A DNA stretch of 64,000 nucleotides from Verrucomicrobiaceae bacterium (GTDB lineage Bacteria > Verrucomicrobiota > Verrucomicrobiia > Verrucomicrobiales > Akkermansiaceae): assembly GCA_027491155.1 (NCBI GenBank), contig JAIXWR010000030.1, positions 1-64,000 on the forward strand, given 5' to 3'. How positions within the stretch are numbered: position 1 is the stretch's first letter; each line of letters begins with the position of its first letter. Below, piece by piece: positions 16,159 to 27,550 of this stretch. Position numbers and translations under genes: made by a program. The notes beneath the pieces are model-generated. The model was not told the origin of the DNA. It saw nothing but the letters and a program-made list of their open reading frames with translations, and did not search any database.

Positions 16159-18075
16159 ATGGAAACCCACCGAATTGCTGCGACGGTCGCCTCCCTTCTC
16201 ACGTTGGCCACGGCCCAGGCGCAGGAAATCTTCATGACGCTCTCCGTGGACAAGCGCTTTTACCAGCGCAGCGCGTTCCGTCTGGATTTCGACGCCGGCC
16301 AACTCAATCTCCTTCTCAGCGACGGCCAGGTTTATCTCGACGGTGCCTGCGTGGTCGATCCCCAGCCTGTCTTCTTTCCTCCCAGCGATCTGCCGCCTTG
16401 CCCGCTCGGGGCGACCGGCTTCATCGCCCAGGGCGACGTGGACCGCGACGGGATCCGCGATGATAACCAATACTGGTCCGTCGTGAGTGTCGTCCCAGCC
16501 GCCGTGGTCGAGCCGTCCCGGCCCGATCTCGTCCAGCTGTTCTCGGCCCCGGCTTCCAAGCTTCCTCGTCCGCTCTCGAACTTCCGCGACGACTCGATCG
16601 TGACGTTCTACAACATCTCCACCCCGGCGGTCACCCAGTATGACTGGTCGCGCTACGAGCTGACCCTGCCCTACGGTTCCATCGCCCAGGTGGAAACCGC
16701 CGTCGTGCAGGCGCTCATCCAGACCGGCGGTGATCTCAACGTGGTGGTGACGGGAGCCGATATCGTGGGCTCGCCGCTGGCCATCCCGGTCCCCGTTCTG
16801 GCCGGCGATTTCGGGGTGGATCTCGTCGACAAGATCCGCGAGGAACTCGCGGCCGTCCCGGAGATCACGGATTTCTACGCGGTGGGAGGCGGCGGCGTGA
16901 ACATCGTCCTCACGGAGCTCGAGCCGAACGGCAACGACCCGACCCTCAGCATCAGTGTCCAGGCCGGAACCGCCATCGGGTTCGGCCTGCCCGCCCCGAT
17001 CAGCAGCGATACCGTGCCCGGATCGGTTGCAGCCCCCGCGGCCGCGGCGAAGAAGATGCGGGAAGAACTGGTCAACGGCCAATACATCTTCACCTTCCCG
17101 CGCCTCAATAACCCGGAGCTGACCCCCGTGGCCATCCCGGTGACCCTCACGCCCATCGTGGAGGCTCTCGACGGCGCCAGCCGGAGCAATGCCGGTTTCC
17201 GTTTCACCAGCGGCACTTGGAATGGTGAATACTACCAGCTCGACCCCCGCCTCATCAACCAGATTACCTGGACCGGCAACGACCGTTCGAACATCCGCCC
17301 CAACGACCGGATGTTCTTTTCGATCCTCAGCGCGGAGGAAGACACCATCATTTTCCCGCCGACCGTTCCTCTGACGCGGGTGCTGCTGGCCGATGCCACC
17401 GTGCAGGAATACACCCTGCCTCCCTACTTTTTCGACGTCGGCGTCGAGGGCGTGATGAGCGTCGATTACCAGCGCTTCCTGCCGAGCAACGGCGTTGCCT
17501 TCGATACCTCCACCCGCCAGTTCCGCGCCAACGTGCGGATGGTGGACAGCTACAACGGCTTCGCCCAGATCACCTTCCCGATCGGCAGCACCAAGGAAGA
17601 TCTCAAGCCGTCCTCCGATGTGGACCGCGACGGGATGACGAACGTCGACGAGTTTGCCTTCGAGTGGCCCACCCGCGAGCTGCTTGTCGCCGAAGGCTTC
17701 GTGCCGGAAGAGCTCGGCTTTGGAACCCCGGCCGCCAACAATCCTGCGATCAAGCCGCTCCTTCCCGTGGTGAGTCTTGATGCGAACAATCACATCGTGG
17801 TCAGGGCCTCCCGTCGTTCCTTGAGCGGCACCAGCCTGCGCTACGTGTTCGCGATCCTCGACACCTCGAAGAGCAAGCCCAAGTACCGTGCGATCAAGCC
17901 GGGCTCCCAATGGACGATCACCGAGACGCAGGAAATCGAGCAGGTCAGCCTGGGCGGCCAGTTGCTGGACCTCCCGCACGACTATGTCGTTCTCCGGAGC
18001 GTCAACCCGGTGGCCAATCCGGCGGATCCGCTTCCTTCGATCCGCGTGCTGGTGACCGCGCTTACCTTGAAGTGA
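16159..18075 (+). CDS. Secreted protein with two calcium-loop motifs, function unknown
   Basis: 638 residues with a signal peptide (AATVASLLTLATAQAQE). No catalytic family was recognised. Two Asp-rich loops, DVDRDGIRDDN near residue 95 and DVDRDGMTNVDEF near residue 495, match thrombospondin type 3 or EF-type calcium loops. The body is beta-rich with repeated short sheets, and no membrane anchor is present. Stand-alone between coaE-rho (131 bp upstream, nothing recognised there) and the exonuclease gene, and followed by a terminator-like hairpin, so probably its own transcript. A role as extracellular or outer-membrane structural protein is a guess only. Confidence 0.75.
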   Translation: METHRIAATVASLLTLATAQAQEIFMTLSVDKRFYQRSAFRLDFDAGQLNLLLSDGQVYLDGACVVDPQPVFFPPSDLPPCPLGATGFIAQGDVDRDGIRDDNQYWSVVSVVPAAVVEPSRPDLVQLFSAPASKLPRPLSNFRDDSIVTFYNISTPAVTQYDWSRYELTLPYGSIAQVETAVVQALIQTGGDLNVVVTGADIVGSPLAIPVPVLAGDFGVDLVDKIREELAAVPEITDFYAVGGGGVNIVLTELEPNGNDPTLSISVQAGTAIGFGLPAPISSDTVPGSVAAPAAAAKKMREELVNGQYIFTFPRLNNPELTPVAIPVTLTPIVEALDGASRSNAGFRFTSGTWNGEYYQLDPRLINQITWTGNDRSNIRPNDRMFFSILSAEEDTIIFPPTVPLTRVLLADATVQEYTLPPYFFDVGVEGVMSVDYQRFLPSNGVAFDTSTRQFRANVRMVDSYNGFAQITFPIGSTKEDLKPSSDVDRDGMTNVDEFAFEWPTRELLVAEGFVPEELGFGTPAANNPAIKPLLPVVSLDANNHIVVRASRRSLSGTSLRYVFAILDTSKSKPKYRAIKPGSQWTITETQEIEQVSLGGQLLDLPHDYVVLRSVNPVANPADPLPSIRVLVTALTLK

Positions 18076-18097
18076 TGAAGGCCTAGCCCGCGCGGCG

Positions 18098-18128
18098 GCG
18101 CACCGGCCGGAGCTTCCTTCCGGTGCGC
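18098..18128 (+). terminator. Hairpin after the secreted-protein gene, probable terminator
   Basis: Nine-bp perfect stem GCGCACCGG / CCGGTGCGC enclosing a 13-nt loop that itself can pair in part, followed by GATTTCTTCC. It lies 23 bp after the stop codon. The U-run is weak, so this is a probable rather than certain terminator. Confidence 0.55.
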
Positions 18129-18199
18129 GATTTCTTCCGACCCATTCTTTCCACTCCCGCCGCCGGCCTACCTCGGTCTACCAGGCCACCTTCAGGACG

Positions 18200-19267
18200 A
18201 TGTCATCCCCCTCTCTGGTCCGAAGTTCGCAAGAACTCGTTTCCTTGCTTTCCCGTCCGGCTGCGGGGTCGGTTTGTGCCATCGATACCGAGGCGGACAG
18301 CCTGCACCGCTACCGCGAGTCCCTTTGCCTCGTGCAGTTCTCCTGCGAGGAGGAGAACGTCCTGATCGATCCGCTGGAGATCGGGGATCTGGCACCTCTG
18401 GGCGAGTTCCTCGGGTCGCGACCGGTTTGGATGCATGGTGCGGATTACGACATGACGATGCTGCGCCGCAGTTTCGGCGCCCTGCCGCCGGCCGTCTTCG
18501 ACACCCAGATCGGGGCGCGCCTGCTCGGCGTGAGGCGCTTCGGCCTGGCGGACCTCGTCGAACTCTATTTCGGCGTCGTGCTTTCGAAGACCTCCCAGAA
18601 GGCGGATTGGGGCAAGCGGCCCCTTTCGCCGAAGATGATGGAGTATGCCCTCAACGACGTCCGCTACCTGCTGCCGATGGGCGAGCGGATCTCCGAGGAA
18701 TTGCGGGCCAAGGATCGCTACGATTGGTTCATCGAGAGTTGCGAAGCGGCCCGGACCAAGGTGCTGGACCGCGACGAGACGCGCGGAGAACCGTGGCGGA
18801 TCCAGGGTTCCGGCCGCCTCGACCGGCAAGGTCTGAACTACCTCAAGTGTCTGTGGGAATGGCGGGATGCCGAAGCGGCTTCCTGGGACAGGCCCTCGTT
18901 CATGGTGGTCACGAACCGCCAGTTGATCGACTGGAGTTTGTCCCTTGCCGCCGGGAAGCGGATCGAGATCCCGCCGCACTACCGGCCGGAGCGCCGCAAG
19001 CGGCTGACCGAAGTCCTCGAAGCCGCCCGCGCCCTTCCGCCGGAGTCCTGGCCCGAGAAACCAAGGGGACTGCGCCGCCGCCGGGATTCGGAATTCGATG
19101 CCAGGGTCGCCCGCTTGATCTCGGTTCGGGACACCACCGCGGCACGGCTTGATATCGACGCTTCGTTGATTGCCCCGCGCTCGATCATCGAGTCGATCGC
19201 CGACGGCGAGGTGAATCCCGCCGATGTTCTCCTGGGTTGGCAAAGGACCTGTCTGGCCCTCGATTGA
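18200..19267 (+). CDS. rnd: RNase D-type 3'-5' exonuclease with HRDC domain
   Basis: DEDD-family exonuclease that in model bacteria trims 3' ends of tRNA and other stable RNAs. Exo I is IDTEADSLHRY, Exo II is MHGADYDMTMLRR, and Exo III is MEYALNDVRYLLPM, giving all acidic residues plus the Tyr of the DEDDy subtype. The HRDC domain follows (LNYLKCLWEWRDAEAASWDRPSFMVVTNRQLIDWS), and a basic tail. 355 residues is close to E. coli RNase D (375). ATG at 18200; the preceding 70 bp contain no obvious Shine-Dalgarno. Downstream, gyrB begins after 133 bp. Confidence 0.88.
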   Translation: MSSPSLVRSSQELVSLLSRPAAGSVCAIDTEADSLHRYRESLCLVQFSCEEENVLIDPLEIGDLAPLGEFLGSRPVWMHGADYDMTMLRRSFGALPPAVFDTQIGARLLGVRRFGLADLVELYFGVVLSKTSQKADWGKRPLSPKMMEYALNDVRYLLPMGERISEELRAKDRYDWFIESCEAARTKVLDRDETRGEPWRIQGSGRLDRQGLNYLKCLWEWRDAEAASWDRPSFMVVTNRQLIDWSLSLAAGKRIEIPPHYRPERRKRLTEVLEAARALPPESWPEKPRGLRRRRDSEFDARVARLISVRDTTAARLDIDASLIAPRSIIESIADGEVNPADVLLGWQRTCLALD

Positions 19268-19325
19268 GCGGTTTTTCGGGTTTTCTTCAATTGACTGGAG
19301 ATCAGTGGATTGCGCGGGTGCCTGA

Positions 19326-21944
<2,619 letters not shown>

Positions 21945-21996
21945 TCCTTCCCGGATCGCCCATGATCGCGTCTGATCACTGATCCCATCCCTTTCC

Positions 21997-24729
21997 ATGT
22001 CCCAGGATTCCATCAAGCCCATCAACGTCGCCGAGGAACTGTCGAACTCCTTCCTGGAGTACTCGATGTCGGTCATCATCTCGCGTGCCCTGCCCGACGT
22101 CCGCGACGGGCTCAAGCCCTCCCAGCGCCGCGTGCTCTACGCGATGCGCCAGCTCGGCGTGACGCCCGGCAAGGCCCACGTGAAGTGCGCCAAGATCGTC
22201 GGTGAAACGATGGGCAACTACCACCCGCACGGCGACCAATCGATCTACACGACCCTCGTCAACATGGGCCAGCCCTGGTCGATGCGCGAGATGCTGGTCG
22301 ACGGCCAGGGCAACTTTGGCTCGGTCGAAGGCGACGCCGCGGCGTCGATGCGTTACACCGAGGCCCGCCTGCACCACCTCGGCATGGCGATGATGGAAGA
22401 CCTCGACAAGGACACCGTCGACTTCCAGCCGAACTACGACGGCTCGCAGGAGGAACCCTCCGTGCTGCCTTCCGCCTTCCCGAACTTCCTGGTCAACGGC
22501 GGCACCGGCATCGCGGTCGGCATGGCCACCAACCTCGCGCCGCACAACCTGGGCGAAGTCATCGACGGCATCTGCGCGCAGATCGACAACCCGGAGATCA
22601 CGCTTCCCCAGCTGATGCAGCACATCAAGGGCCCGGACTTCCCGGTGTCCTGCGAGATCCGCGGCATCCGCGGGATCGAGGAGTATTTCCGCACCGGCCG
22701 TGGCTCGATGCGCCTCCGCGGCAAGGTCGAGATCGAGGAGAACGAAGGCGGCAAATCGCTCATCGTCATCCGCGAGGTGCCCTACGGCGTGAACCGCGCC
22801 GTGCTCCAGGAGCGCATCGCCGAACTGGTCAACGAGAAGACCCTGACCGGCATTTCCGGCATGCGCGACCTCTCCGACGAAGAGACCCGCATTGAAATCG
22901 AGCTCAAGCGCGACGCCCGCCCGCAGGTCGTGGTCGCCCAGCTCTTCAAGCTCACCGCGCTGGAGACCTCGTTCAGCGTGAACATGCTGGCGATCCACAA
23001 GAACCGGCCGAAGCAGCTTTCGCTCAAGGAGGCGATCGACGCCTACATCGAGCACCGCCGCGAGGTCGTCATCCGGCGCACGCGTTTCCTGCTCGGCAAG
23101 GCCGAGGAGCGTGCCGAACTGCTCGAGGCCTTCCTGCTCGCGCTCGGCCACCTCGACGACTTCATCAAGATCATCCGCGACTCGAAGAACCGCGACGAGG
23201 CCCGCGAACGGCTGGCCGCCTACCAGTTTTCCACCGCCACCGCGGAAGGACTCGGCATCCTGATCCGCTCGCAGGCGGCGGTGCAGGGCGACCGTTATGT
23301 TTTCAGCGAGCGCCAGGTCAACGCGATCCTGGAACTCCGCCTCTACCAGCTCACCGGTCTCGAACGCGACAAGGTGAAGGGCGAGTACGACGAGATCCTG
23401 GAGACCATCAAGGACTTGCTCGACATCCTGGCCCGCGAGGAACGGGTGCTCACCATCATCAAGGACGAGCTCCGCGCCCTGAAGGAAAAGCACGCGACCC
23501 CGCGCAAGTGCCCGATCCTCGCCGAGGCCGGCGAGATCGCGATGGAGGAACTCATCGCCAACGACGCGATGATCGTGACGCTTTCCCACCGCGGCTACAT
23601 CAAGCGCACTCCGGCCAGCGAATACCGCCTGCAAGGCCGCGGCGGCAAGGGCCTGAAAGGCATGGAGACCAAGGCGAGCGGCAAGGACCAGGCCGACGAC
23701 TTCGTCGAGCACCTGTTCTCCGTCCAGGCCCACGACTACCTGATGTTCTTCACCAACACCGGGCGCGTTTACGTCGAGCGGGTGTACGAGCTGCCCGAAG
23801 GCTCCCGCACTTCGACCGGGCGCAGCATCAAGAACGTGCTCGACCTTAAGCCCGACGAGAAGATCGCCGCCTTGCTCCGCCTCGAGCGCAGCACCGACGA
23901 GAATGGCAACGACAACACCTTCCGCGAGGGGGCAGGCTACGTGTTCTTCGCCACCCGCAACGGCAAGGTGAAGAAGACCGACCTCAACGAATTCCGCAAC
24001 TACCGCAAGGCCGGCCTGACCGCCATCAACCTGGAGGAAGGCAACGACCTGATCGGCGTGAACCTCACCAGCGGTGAGGACGAGATCGTCCTCGTCACCC
24101 GCGATGGCATGAGCATCAAGTTCACCGAAGGCGTTTACAAGAAGCCCCAGGGCGAACCTGCCGAAGGCGAGGAGCCCGTCGAAGAAGATTCCGGCGAGGA
24201 AGATGCCGCCGAGGATGAAGGCAAGCCGCAGATCCGCCCGCAAGGCCGCGCGACCGCCGGGGTCACCGGCATCCGGATGCGCAAGGACGACTACGTGGTC
24301 GGCATGGCGATCGTCTCGGAAGAATCGATGCTGCTCGTAGCCTCGGAGAACGGTCTCGGCAAACGCACGGCATTCTCCAGCTACCGTGCCCTCCGCCGCG
24401 GCGGCCGCGGGGTGAAGACCCTCAATGTCACCGAGAAGACCGGCAAGGTCGTCAACGCCGTCGCCGTCACCGAGCAGGACGAGCTGATGCTCATGACCTC
24501 CACCGGCCAAAGCATCCGCATCCGCGTCAGCGAGATCCGCGAGACCGGCCGCGTGGCGCAGGGGGTGAAGCTGCTGACCTTGAAGGAAGGCGAGAAGCTG
24601 CAGGACATCTCGCTGGTGATTCCGGATGGGGAGGATGCGGGTGGCGATGCGCCTGATGGAGCGCCTTCCGATGGAGCGCCGGCTTCAGCCGGCTTGGAAG
24701 AATCGGGAAGCGAGGAAGATGCCGGCTAA
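21997..24729 (+). CDS. gyrA: DNA gyrase subunit A with REP-encoded C-terminal tail
   Basis: 910 residues. Catalytic Tyr is Y120 in [11 protein letters not shown]. The GyrA box QGRGGKG (residues about 546-552) in the beta-pinwheel marks it as gyrase rather than topoisomerase IV. The quinolone region reads [10 protein letters not shown]: positions equivalent to E. coli Ser83 and Asp87 are Gln81 and Thr85. An acidic, Glu/Pro-rich insert (about 714-745) interrupts the pinwheel. The last 25 residues ([18 protein letters not shown]) are encoded by a REP doublet that also supplies the TAA stop, and closely resemble the tail of the RAYT downstream. Starts with ATG 52 bp after gyrB. Confidence 0.95.
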   Translation: MSQDSIKPINVAEELSNSFLEYSMSVIISRALPDVRDGLKPSQRRVLYAMRQLGVTPGKAHVKCAKIVGETMGNYHPHGDQSIYTTLVNMGQPWSMREMLVDGQGNFGSVEGDAAASMRYTEARLHHLGMAMMEDLDKDTVDFQPNYDGSQEEPSVLPSAFPNFLVNGGTGIAVGMATNLAPHNLGEVIDGICAQIDNPEITLPQLMQHIKGPDFPVSCEIRGIRGIEEYFRTGRGSMRLRGKVEIEENEGGKSLIVIREVPYGVNRAVLQERIAELVNEKTLTGISGMRDLSDEETRIEIELKRDARPQVVVAQLFKLTALETSFSVNMLAIHKNRPKQLSLKEAIDAYIEHRREVVIRRTRFLLGKAEERAELLEAFLLALGHLDDFIKIIRDSKNRDEARERLAAYQFSTATAEGLGILIRSQAAVQGDRYVFSERQVNAILELRLYQLTGLERDKVKGEYDEILETIKDLLDILAREERVLTIIKDELRALKEKHATPRKCPILAEAGEIAMEELIANDAMIVTLSHRGYIKRTPASEYRLQGRGGKGLKGMETKASGKDQADDFVEHLFSVQAHDYLMFFTNTGRVYVERVYELPEGSRTSTGRSIKNVLDLKPDEKIAALLRLERSTDENGNDNTFREGAGYVFFATRNGKVKKTDLNEFRNYRKAGLTAINLEEGNDLIGVNLTSGEDEIVLVTRDGMSIKFTEGVYKKPQGEPAEGEEPVEEDSGEEDAAEDEGKPQIRPQGRATAGVTGIRMRKDDYVVGMAIVSEESMLLVASENGLGKRTAFSSYRALRRGGRGVKTLNVTEKTGKVVNAVAVTEQDELMLMTSTGQSIRIRVSEIRETGRVAQGVKLLTLKEGEKLQDISLVIPDGEDAGGDAPDGAPSDGAPASAGLEESGSEEDAG

Positions 24730-24741
24730 AGCCGGCGCTCC
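24673..24741. repeat. REP doublet, subfamily B, covering the 3' end of gyrA
   Basis: Left arm GGAGCGCCGGCTTCAGCCGG and right arm CCGGCTAAAGCCGGCGCTCC are inverted copies around a 26-bp spacer. The TAA inside the right arm is the gyrA stop. A further partial head (GGAGCGCC) precedes the left arm. The whole doublet is near-identical to 25340-25405, including part of the spacer (TTGGAAGAATC). Confidence 0.9.
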
Positions 24742-24746
24742 CTGAG

Positions 24747-24753
24747 AAAGGAG
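24747..24753 (+). promoter_or_regulatory. Strong Shine-Dalgarno of the RAYT gene
   Basis: AAAGGAG four bases before the ATG at 24758. It stands out because most genes in this window show no clear Shine-Dalgarno. It lies five bases outside the REP right arm and fixes the RAYT start. Confidence 0.75.
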
Positions 24754-24757
24754 TCCC

Positions 24758-25393
24758 ATGGGAAAGGGAATCTACACCCGAGGTTACCTGCCCCATTGGG
24801 ATTTCGAGGGCTCCGTTCAAGCGGTAACCTTCCGCTTGGGTGACTCGGTGCCCGGGAGACTGATCGAGGCCTGGAGGAAGGAATTGGAAATCGAAGTGGA
24901 TGAGCTCGCCAGGCAGAAGGAGATTCATCGCAGGATCTCAAAATACGAAGATGCCGGGCACGGTGAATCCCATTTGAAGCGTGCCGACTGCGCCGTGATC
25001 GTTCAAGGGAAGCTGATCGCCGGGCACGCTTCCAGCTATCGACTGATCGACTGGTGCATCATGCCGAACCACGTGCATGTGTTGTTCCGCTTGGAAGGGG
25101 AGGCGGTGCTGGCCGACATCGTCCAGTCGTGGAAAGGAACGAGCGCGTTCGAGATCAACCGCTTGATCGGCAGATCCGGCCCATTCTGGCAACGGGACTA
25201 CTACGACCGCTTCGTTCGTGACATGGATCACTTTCACGATTGCCGGATCTACATTCGCGAGAACCCGGTGAAAGCAGGACTCTGCGCCAAGCCTGAGGAT
25301 TGGAGCTTCTCTTCCGCCGGTTGCGGATGGGATCCAAACGGAGCGCCGGCTTCAGCCGGCTTGGAAGAATCCGCGAACGAAGATGCCGGCTAA
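24758..25393 (+). CDS. REP-associated tyrosine transposase (RAYT, Y1/HUH superfamily)
   Basis: 211 residues of the IS200-like Y1 fold. The HUH metal site is in CIMPNHVHVLFRLEG, the candidate catalytic Tyr in FWQRDYYDRFVRD, and the family-typical YIRENPVKAGL follows. RAYTs are single-copy, host-tied enzymes thought to mobilise REP/REPIN palindromes rather than themselves. Context confirms this: it sits between REP doublets at 24673-24741 and 25340-25405 plus a single REP at 25415. The C-terminal residues [18 protein letters not shown] are encoded by the downstream REP, which also gives the stop codon, so the true enzyme probably ends near DWSFSSAGCGW. Not an insertion sequence: no terminal repeats of its own. 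Confidence 0.9.
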   Translation: MGKGIYTRGYLPHWDFEGSVQAVTFRLGDSVPGRLIEAWRKELEIEVDELARQKEIHRRISKYEDAGHGESHLKRADCAVIVQGKLIAGHASSYRLIDWCIMPNHVHVLFRLEGEAVLADIVQSWKGTSAFEINRLIGRSGPFWQRDYYDRFVRDMDHFHDCRIYIRENPVKAGLCAKPEDWSFSSAGCGWDPNGAPASAGLEESANEDAG

Positions 25394-25405
25394 AGCCAGC
25401 GCTCC
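25340..25405. repeat. REP doublet, subfamily B, covering the 3' end of the RAYT gene
   Basis: Left arm GGAGCGCCGGCTTCAGCCGG, spacer of 23 bp, right arm CCGGCTAAAGCCAGCGCTCC (one mismatch to the canonical GCCGGC). The right arm holds the RAYT stop codon. It is a direct repeat of the gyrA-end doublet. Confidence 0.9.
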
Positions 25406-25414
25406 ATCCAGAAT

Positions 25415-25436
25415 GCCGGCTGAAGCCGGCGCTCCC
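25415..25436. repeat. Single REP, subfamily B, just upstream of jetA
   Basis: GCCGGCTGAAGCCGGCGCTC in right-arm orientation, ten bases after the preceding doublet and nine before the jetA ATG. Any hairpin here lies in the jetA leader. Confidence 0.85.
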
Positions 25437-25445
25437 TTCCCGAAG

Positions 25446-26894
25446 ATGCCTGCCGACCTCCTCTCCACCGCCTTGTTCCGCGAAACGCGGGGCCCCGGAT
25501 TCTTCCGGGTGCTGGCGGGGAGGAACGCGCCATTCTACGTCGACGTGCTCGACTCGCTCGAGCGCGAGTCGACCGACCGCCCGGACGGGATCGCCCGCGA
25601 CGAAGCGCTGGCGATCATCGTGGAAACCCTGGAGCGCCATCCGGGCTTCGAGTTCGACGAGGAGGCCGATGCGGAATCGCTGCCGGCCGACCTCCGGGAG
25701 CGGGCGCGGCTGCTGTTGGAATTCCTGCTCAGGAACCACTGGCTTGAAGAACCGCCGCGGCGCGACTGGCGGCGGATGATCCATTTCGACGCCCACGGCG
25801 CGACCCTGCTGGCCGCGTTGCGCAAGATCGCGTGGCCGGACGCGGCGGTCTTCACCGACAAGCTGACCGGCGTGTGCTCGATGCTCGCGAACGAGGTCGA
25901 ACTTTCCGAGCGCCCGTGGCAGACGGTGGAGAACTGCCTGTCGAATGTCCGCGAGGGCATCAACGAGCTGCGTTCCATGCAGAAATCGGTGCAGCGCTTC
26001 ACCCGCAAGCAGCTCGAGGAGGAAACGCTGCAGGGGAACCTTTCGGTGGTCTTCGACGACTACGCCGAGCAGATGTCGCATTCCTGCTACGCCGCGCTGG
26101 TGCGGGCGCGCTTGCCGATGCGGCTGCCGGACGCGGTCCGCCGGATCACCGAGCGCTTGGCGGACGACCCCGCGGCGCTGGCCGACATGCAGACCGAGGT
26201 GCTGCTTCGCCACCCGGATCTTTCCGCCGAAAGCGCGCGGGCACGGGTGGCAGCTGCCTTGGAGGAGTTGATTGACCTGTTAGAGCGGGTGCTGCCGATG
26301 GCCGACGAGATCGACCGCCGCACCGCCGATTTCACGCGGCGGTCGCTGGCGCGCTTCCGCTACTTGCAGGATGTCACCGGCGAGCGCCGCACCGAACTGA
26401 GGGCCTTCTTCGAGACCGCCAACCGCCTGCTCGCCGGCCGCCGGATCCAGCGGACGAATGCCACGCTGCCGGAGTTGCCGGACCTGCTGCTGCCGGCGGT
26501 GAAGCTGCCCGGCGGGCTCGACTCGCTCTACTCGCCACCGAACCGCCGGCCGGCCATGGAGCAGGACGCCTTCGACGACACGGTGTCCGACGGCGACCGC
26601 GACGCCGGTCTCCACGACATGCAGCGGACCATCCGCGAGACGCTGTCGGTGGCGCGAGCGAACCGCTTCATCCAGTCGCTGCCCGGCGGCAAGGGCGAGC
26701 GCATCGAAAGCCACGCGCTCGATCTCGGCGGCGGGCATTCCGCGGCGGATCTGATCGCGCTGCTGCTCCACGCCGAAGCTCCCGACGCGCGCTACCGGAT
26801 CGAGGCGCGCCGCGTCGCCGACGAATCCGTCCCGCCGCCGACCGACACGCTTCACCAAGTCCGCGTCGAGCGGTTCGCCATCATCAAGAAATGA
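25446..26894 (+). CDS. jetA: JetA/MksF-like kleisin of a Wadjet-type SMC complex
   Basis: 482 residues. The N-terminus GPGFFRVLAGRNAPFYVDVLDSLE resembles the FFRPL-YID opening that I recall for the Wadjet JetA (DUF5716) family. Helical blocks follow (VENCLSNVREGINELRSMQKSVQRFTRKQLEEETLQGNLSVVFDDYAEQ). In JetABCD complexes JetA is the kleisin that links the SMC heads. The C-terminus ends QVRVERFAIIKK. It overlaps jetB by 4 bp (ATGA). The ATG at 25446 is chosen because the 21 codons before it translate REP sequence. Identification is by remembered family pattern and by the gene order; MksF of a condensin-like MksBEF complex is the alternative name. Confidence 0.8.
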   Translation: MPADLLSTALFRETRGPGFFRVLAGRNAPFYVDVLDSLERESTDRPDGIARDEALAIIVETLERHPGFEFDEEADAESLPADLRERARLLLEFLLRNHWLEEPPRRDWRRMIHFDAHGATLLAALRKIAWPDAAVFTDKLTGVCSMLANEVELSERPWQTVENCLSNVREGINELRSMQKSVQRFTRKQLEEETLQGNLSVVFDDYAEQMSHSCYAALVRARLPMRLPDAVRRITERLADDPAALADMQTEVLLRHPDLSAESARARVAAALEELIDLLERVLPMADEIDRRTADFTRRSLARFRYLQDVTGERRTELRAFFETANRLLAGRRIQRTNATLPELPDLLLPAVKLPGGLDSLYSPPNRRPAMEQDAFDDTVSDGDRDAGLHDMQRTIRETLSVARANRFIQSLPGGKGERIESHALDLGGGHSAADLIALLLHAEAPDARYRIEARRVADESVPPPTDTLHQVRVERFAIIKK

Positions 26895-27550
26895 GCACCG
26901 AAGAACCCAGCGCCTTTGTCACGGAGACCGCGCCGACCTTGCTCGCGCTTTCGGAAAGCGACCGCGACCGCCTGTCGGAAGCGCTCCAGGAATTGCTTTC
27001 GACCGGTTCGATCAACGGCCTCGATGCCCCCCGCGCCGCGCTCTACCACTGGGCGCGCCAGCACGACGACTGGCTGCGCGAGATCGCCGCGCTCAACGGC
27101 CTGGACGTCGCGGTGCACCACGAGGAGCGCCTGATCCAGGCCATCCCGCGCGCCGCCGGCCTGCGTCTGCGGTTGAAACAGGACGAGACCCTGGTCTGGC
27201 TCGCGCTGTGGTATGCCGGCGACATCCGCTGGCGCGACGAGGGTGCCGACCAGGCCTTCCTTTCGGTCGCCGAGTTGGGCGACCTGCTGCGCGACCAGTT
27301 GCTGCCCGACGCCGCCGCGCCGATCCCGAAGGGCCGCCTGCGCGAGATCCTGCGGCAGGCCGCGCGGCTGAACCTGATCCGCCTGACCCACGCCGAGCCC
27401 TTCGAGGAAACGGGGATCGAAGTCATGCCCGCCATCCGCCGCGTGCTGCCCTTCCGCGAACTTGCGGCGTGGCAGGAAGCCGCCGCGAATTTCCGGCCCG
27501 ACGCGCTCGAAGAAACCGAGGACGAACCCGAAGAAGACGAACCGTCATGA
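26891..27550 (+). CDS. jetB: JetB/MksE-like winged-helix subunit (DUF4194 type)
   Basis: 219 residues. The middle, LIQAIPRAAGLRLRLKQDETLVWLALWY, then FLSVAELGDLLRDQLL and GRLREILRQAARLNLIRLT, fits the DUF4194/MksE winged-helix (KITE-type) subunit. Such proteins bind the kleisin and DNA in Wadjet and MksBEF complexes. The C-terminal tail is acidic (ETEDEPEEDEPS). Start and stop codons overlap those of jetA and jetC by 4 bp each (ATGA), so translation is coupled. Confidence 0.82.
   Translation: MSTEEPSAFVTETAPTLLALSESDRDRLSEALQELLSTGSINGLDAPRAALYHWARQHDDWLREIAALNGLDVAVHHEERLIQAIPRAAGLRLRLKQDETLVWLALWYAGDIRWRDEGADQAFLSVAELGDLLRDQLLPDAAAPIPKGRLREILRQAARLNLIRLTHAEPFEETGIEVMPAIRRVLPFRELAAWQEAAANFRPDALEETEDEPEEDEPS

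Noticed and set aside
21997-24729. Assignment as topoisomerase IV subunit ParC
   Set aside because: A GyrA box (QGRGGKG) is present in the C-terminal pinwheel and the gene follows gyrB by 52 bp.
24673-25436. CRISPR-like repeat group
   Set aside because: Repeats are inverted palindromic REPs around a RAYT with conserved short spacers; no regular direct repeats with unique spacers and no cas genes.
27208-27546. N-terminal extension of JetC
   Set aside because: Overlaps jetB in another frame; the ATG at 27547 overlaps the jetB stop in the usual ATGA arrangement and begins the conserved SMC head.
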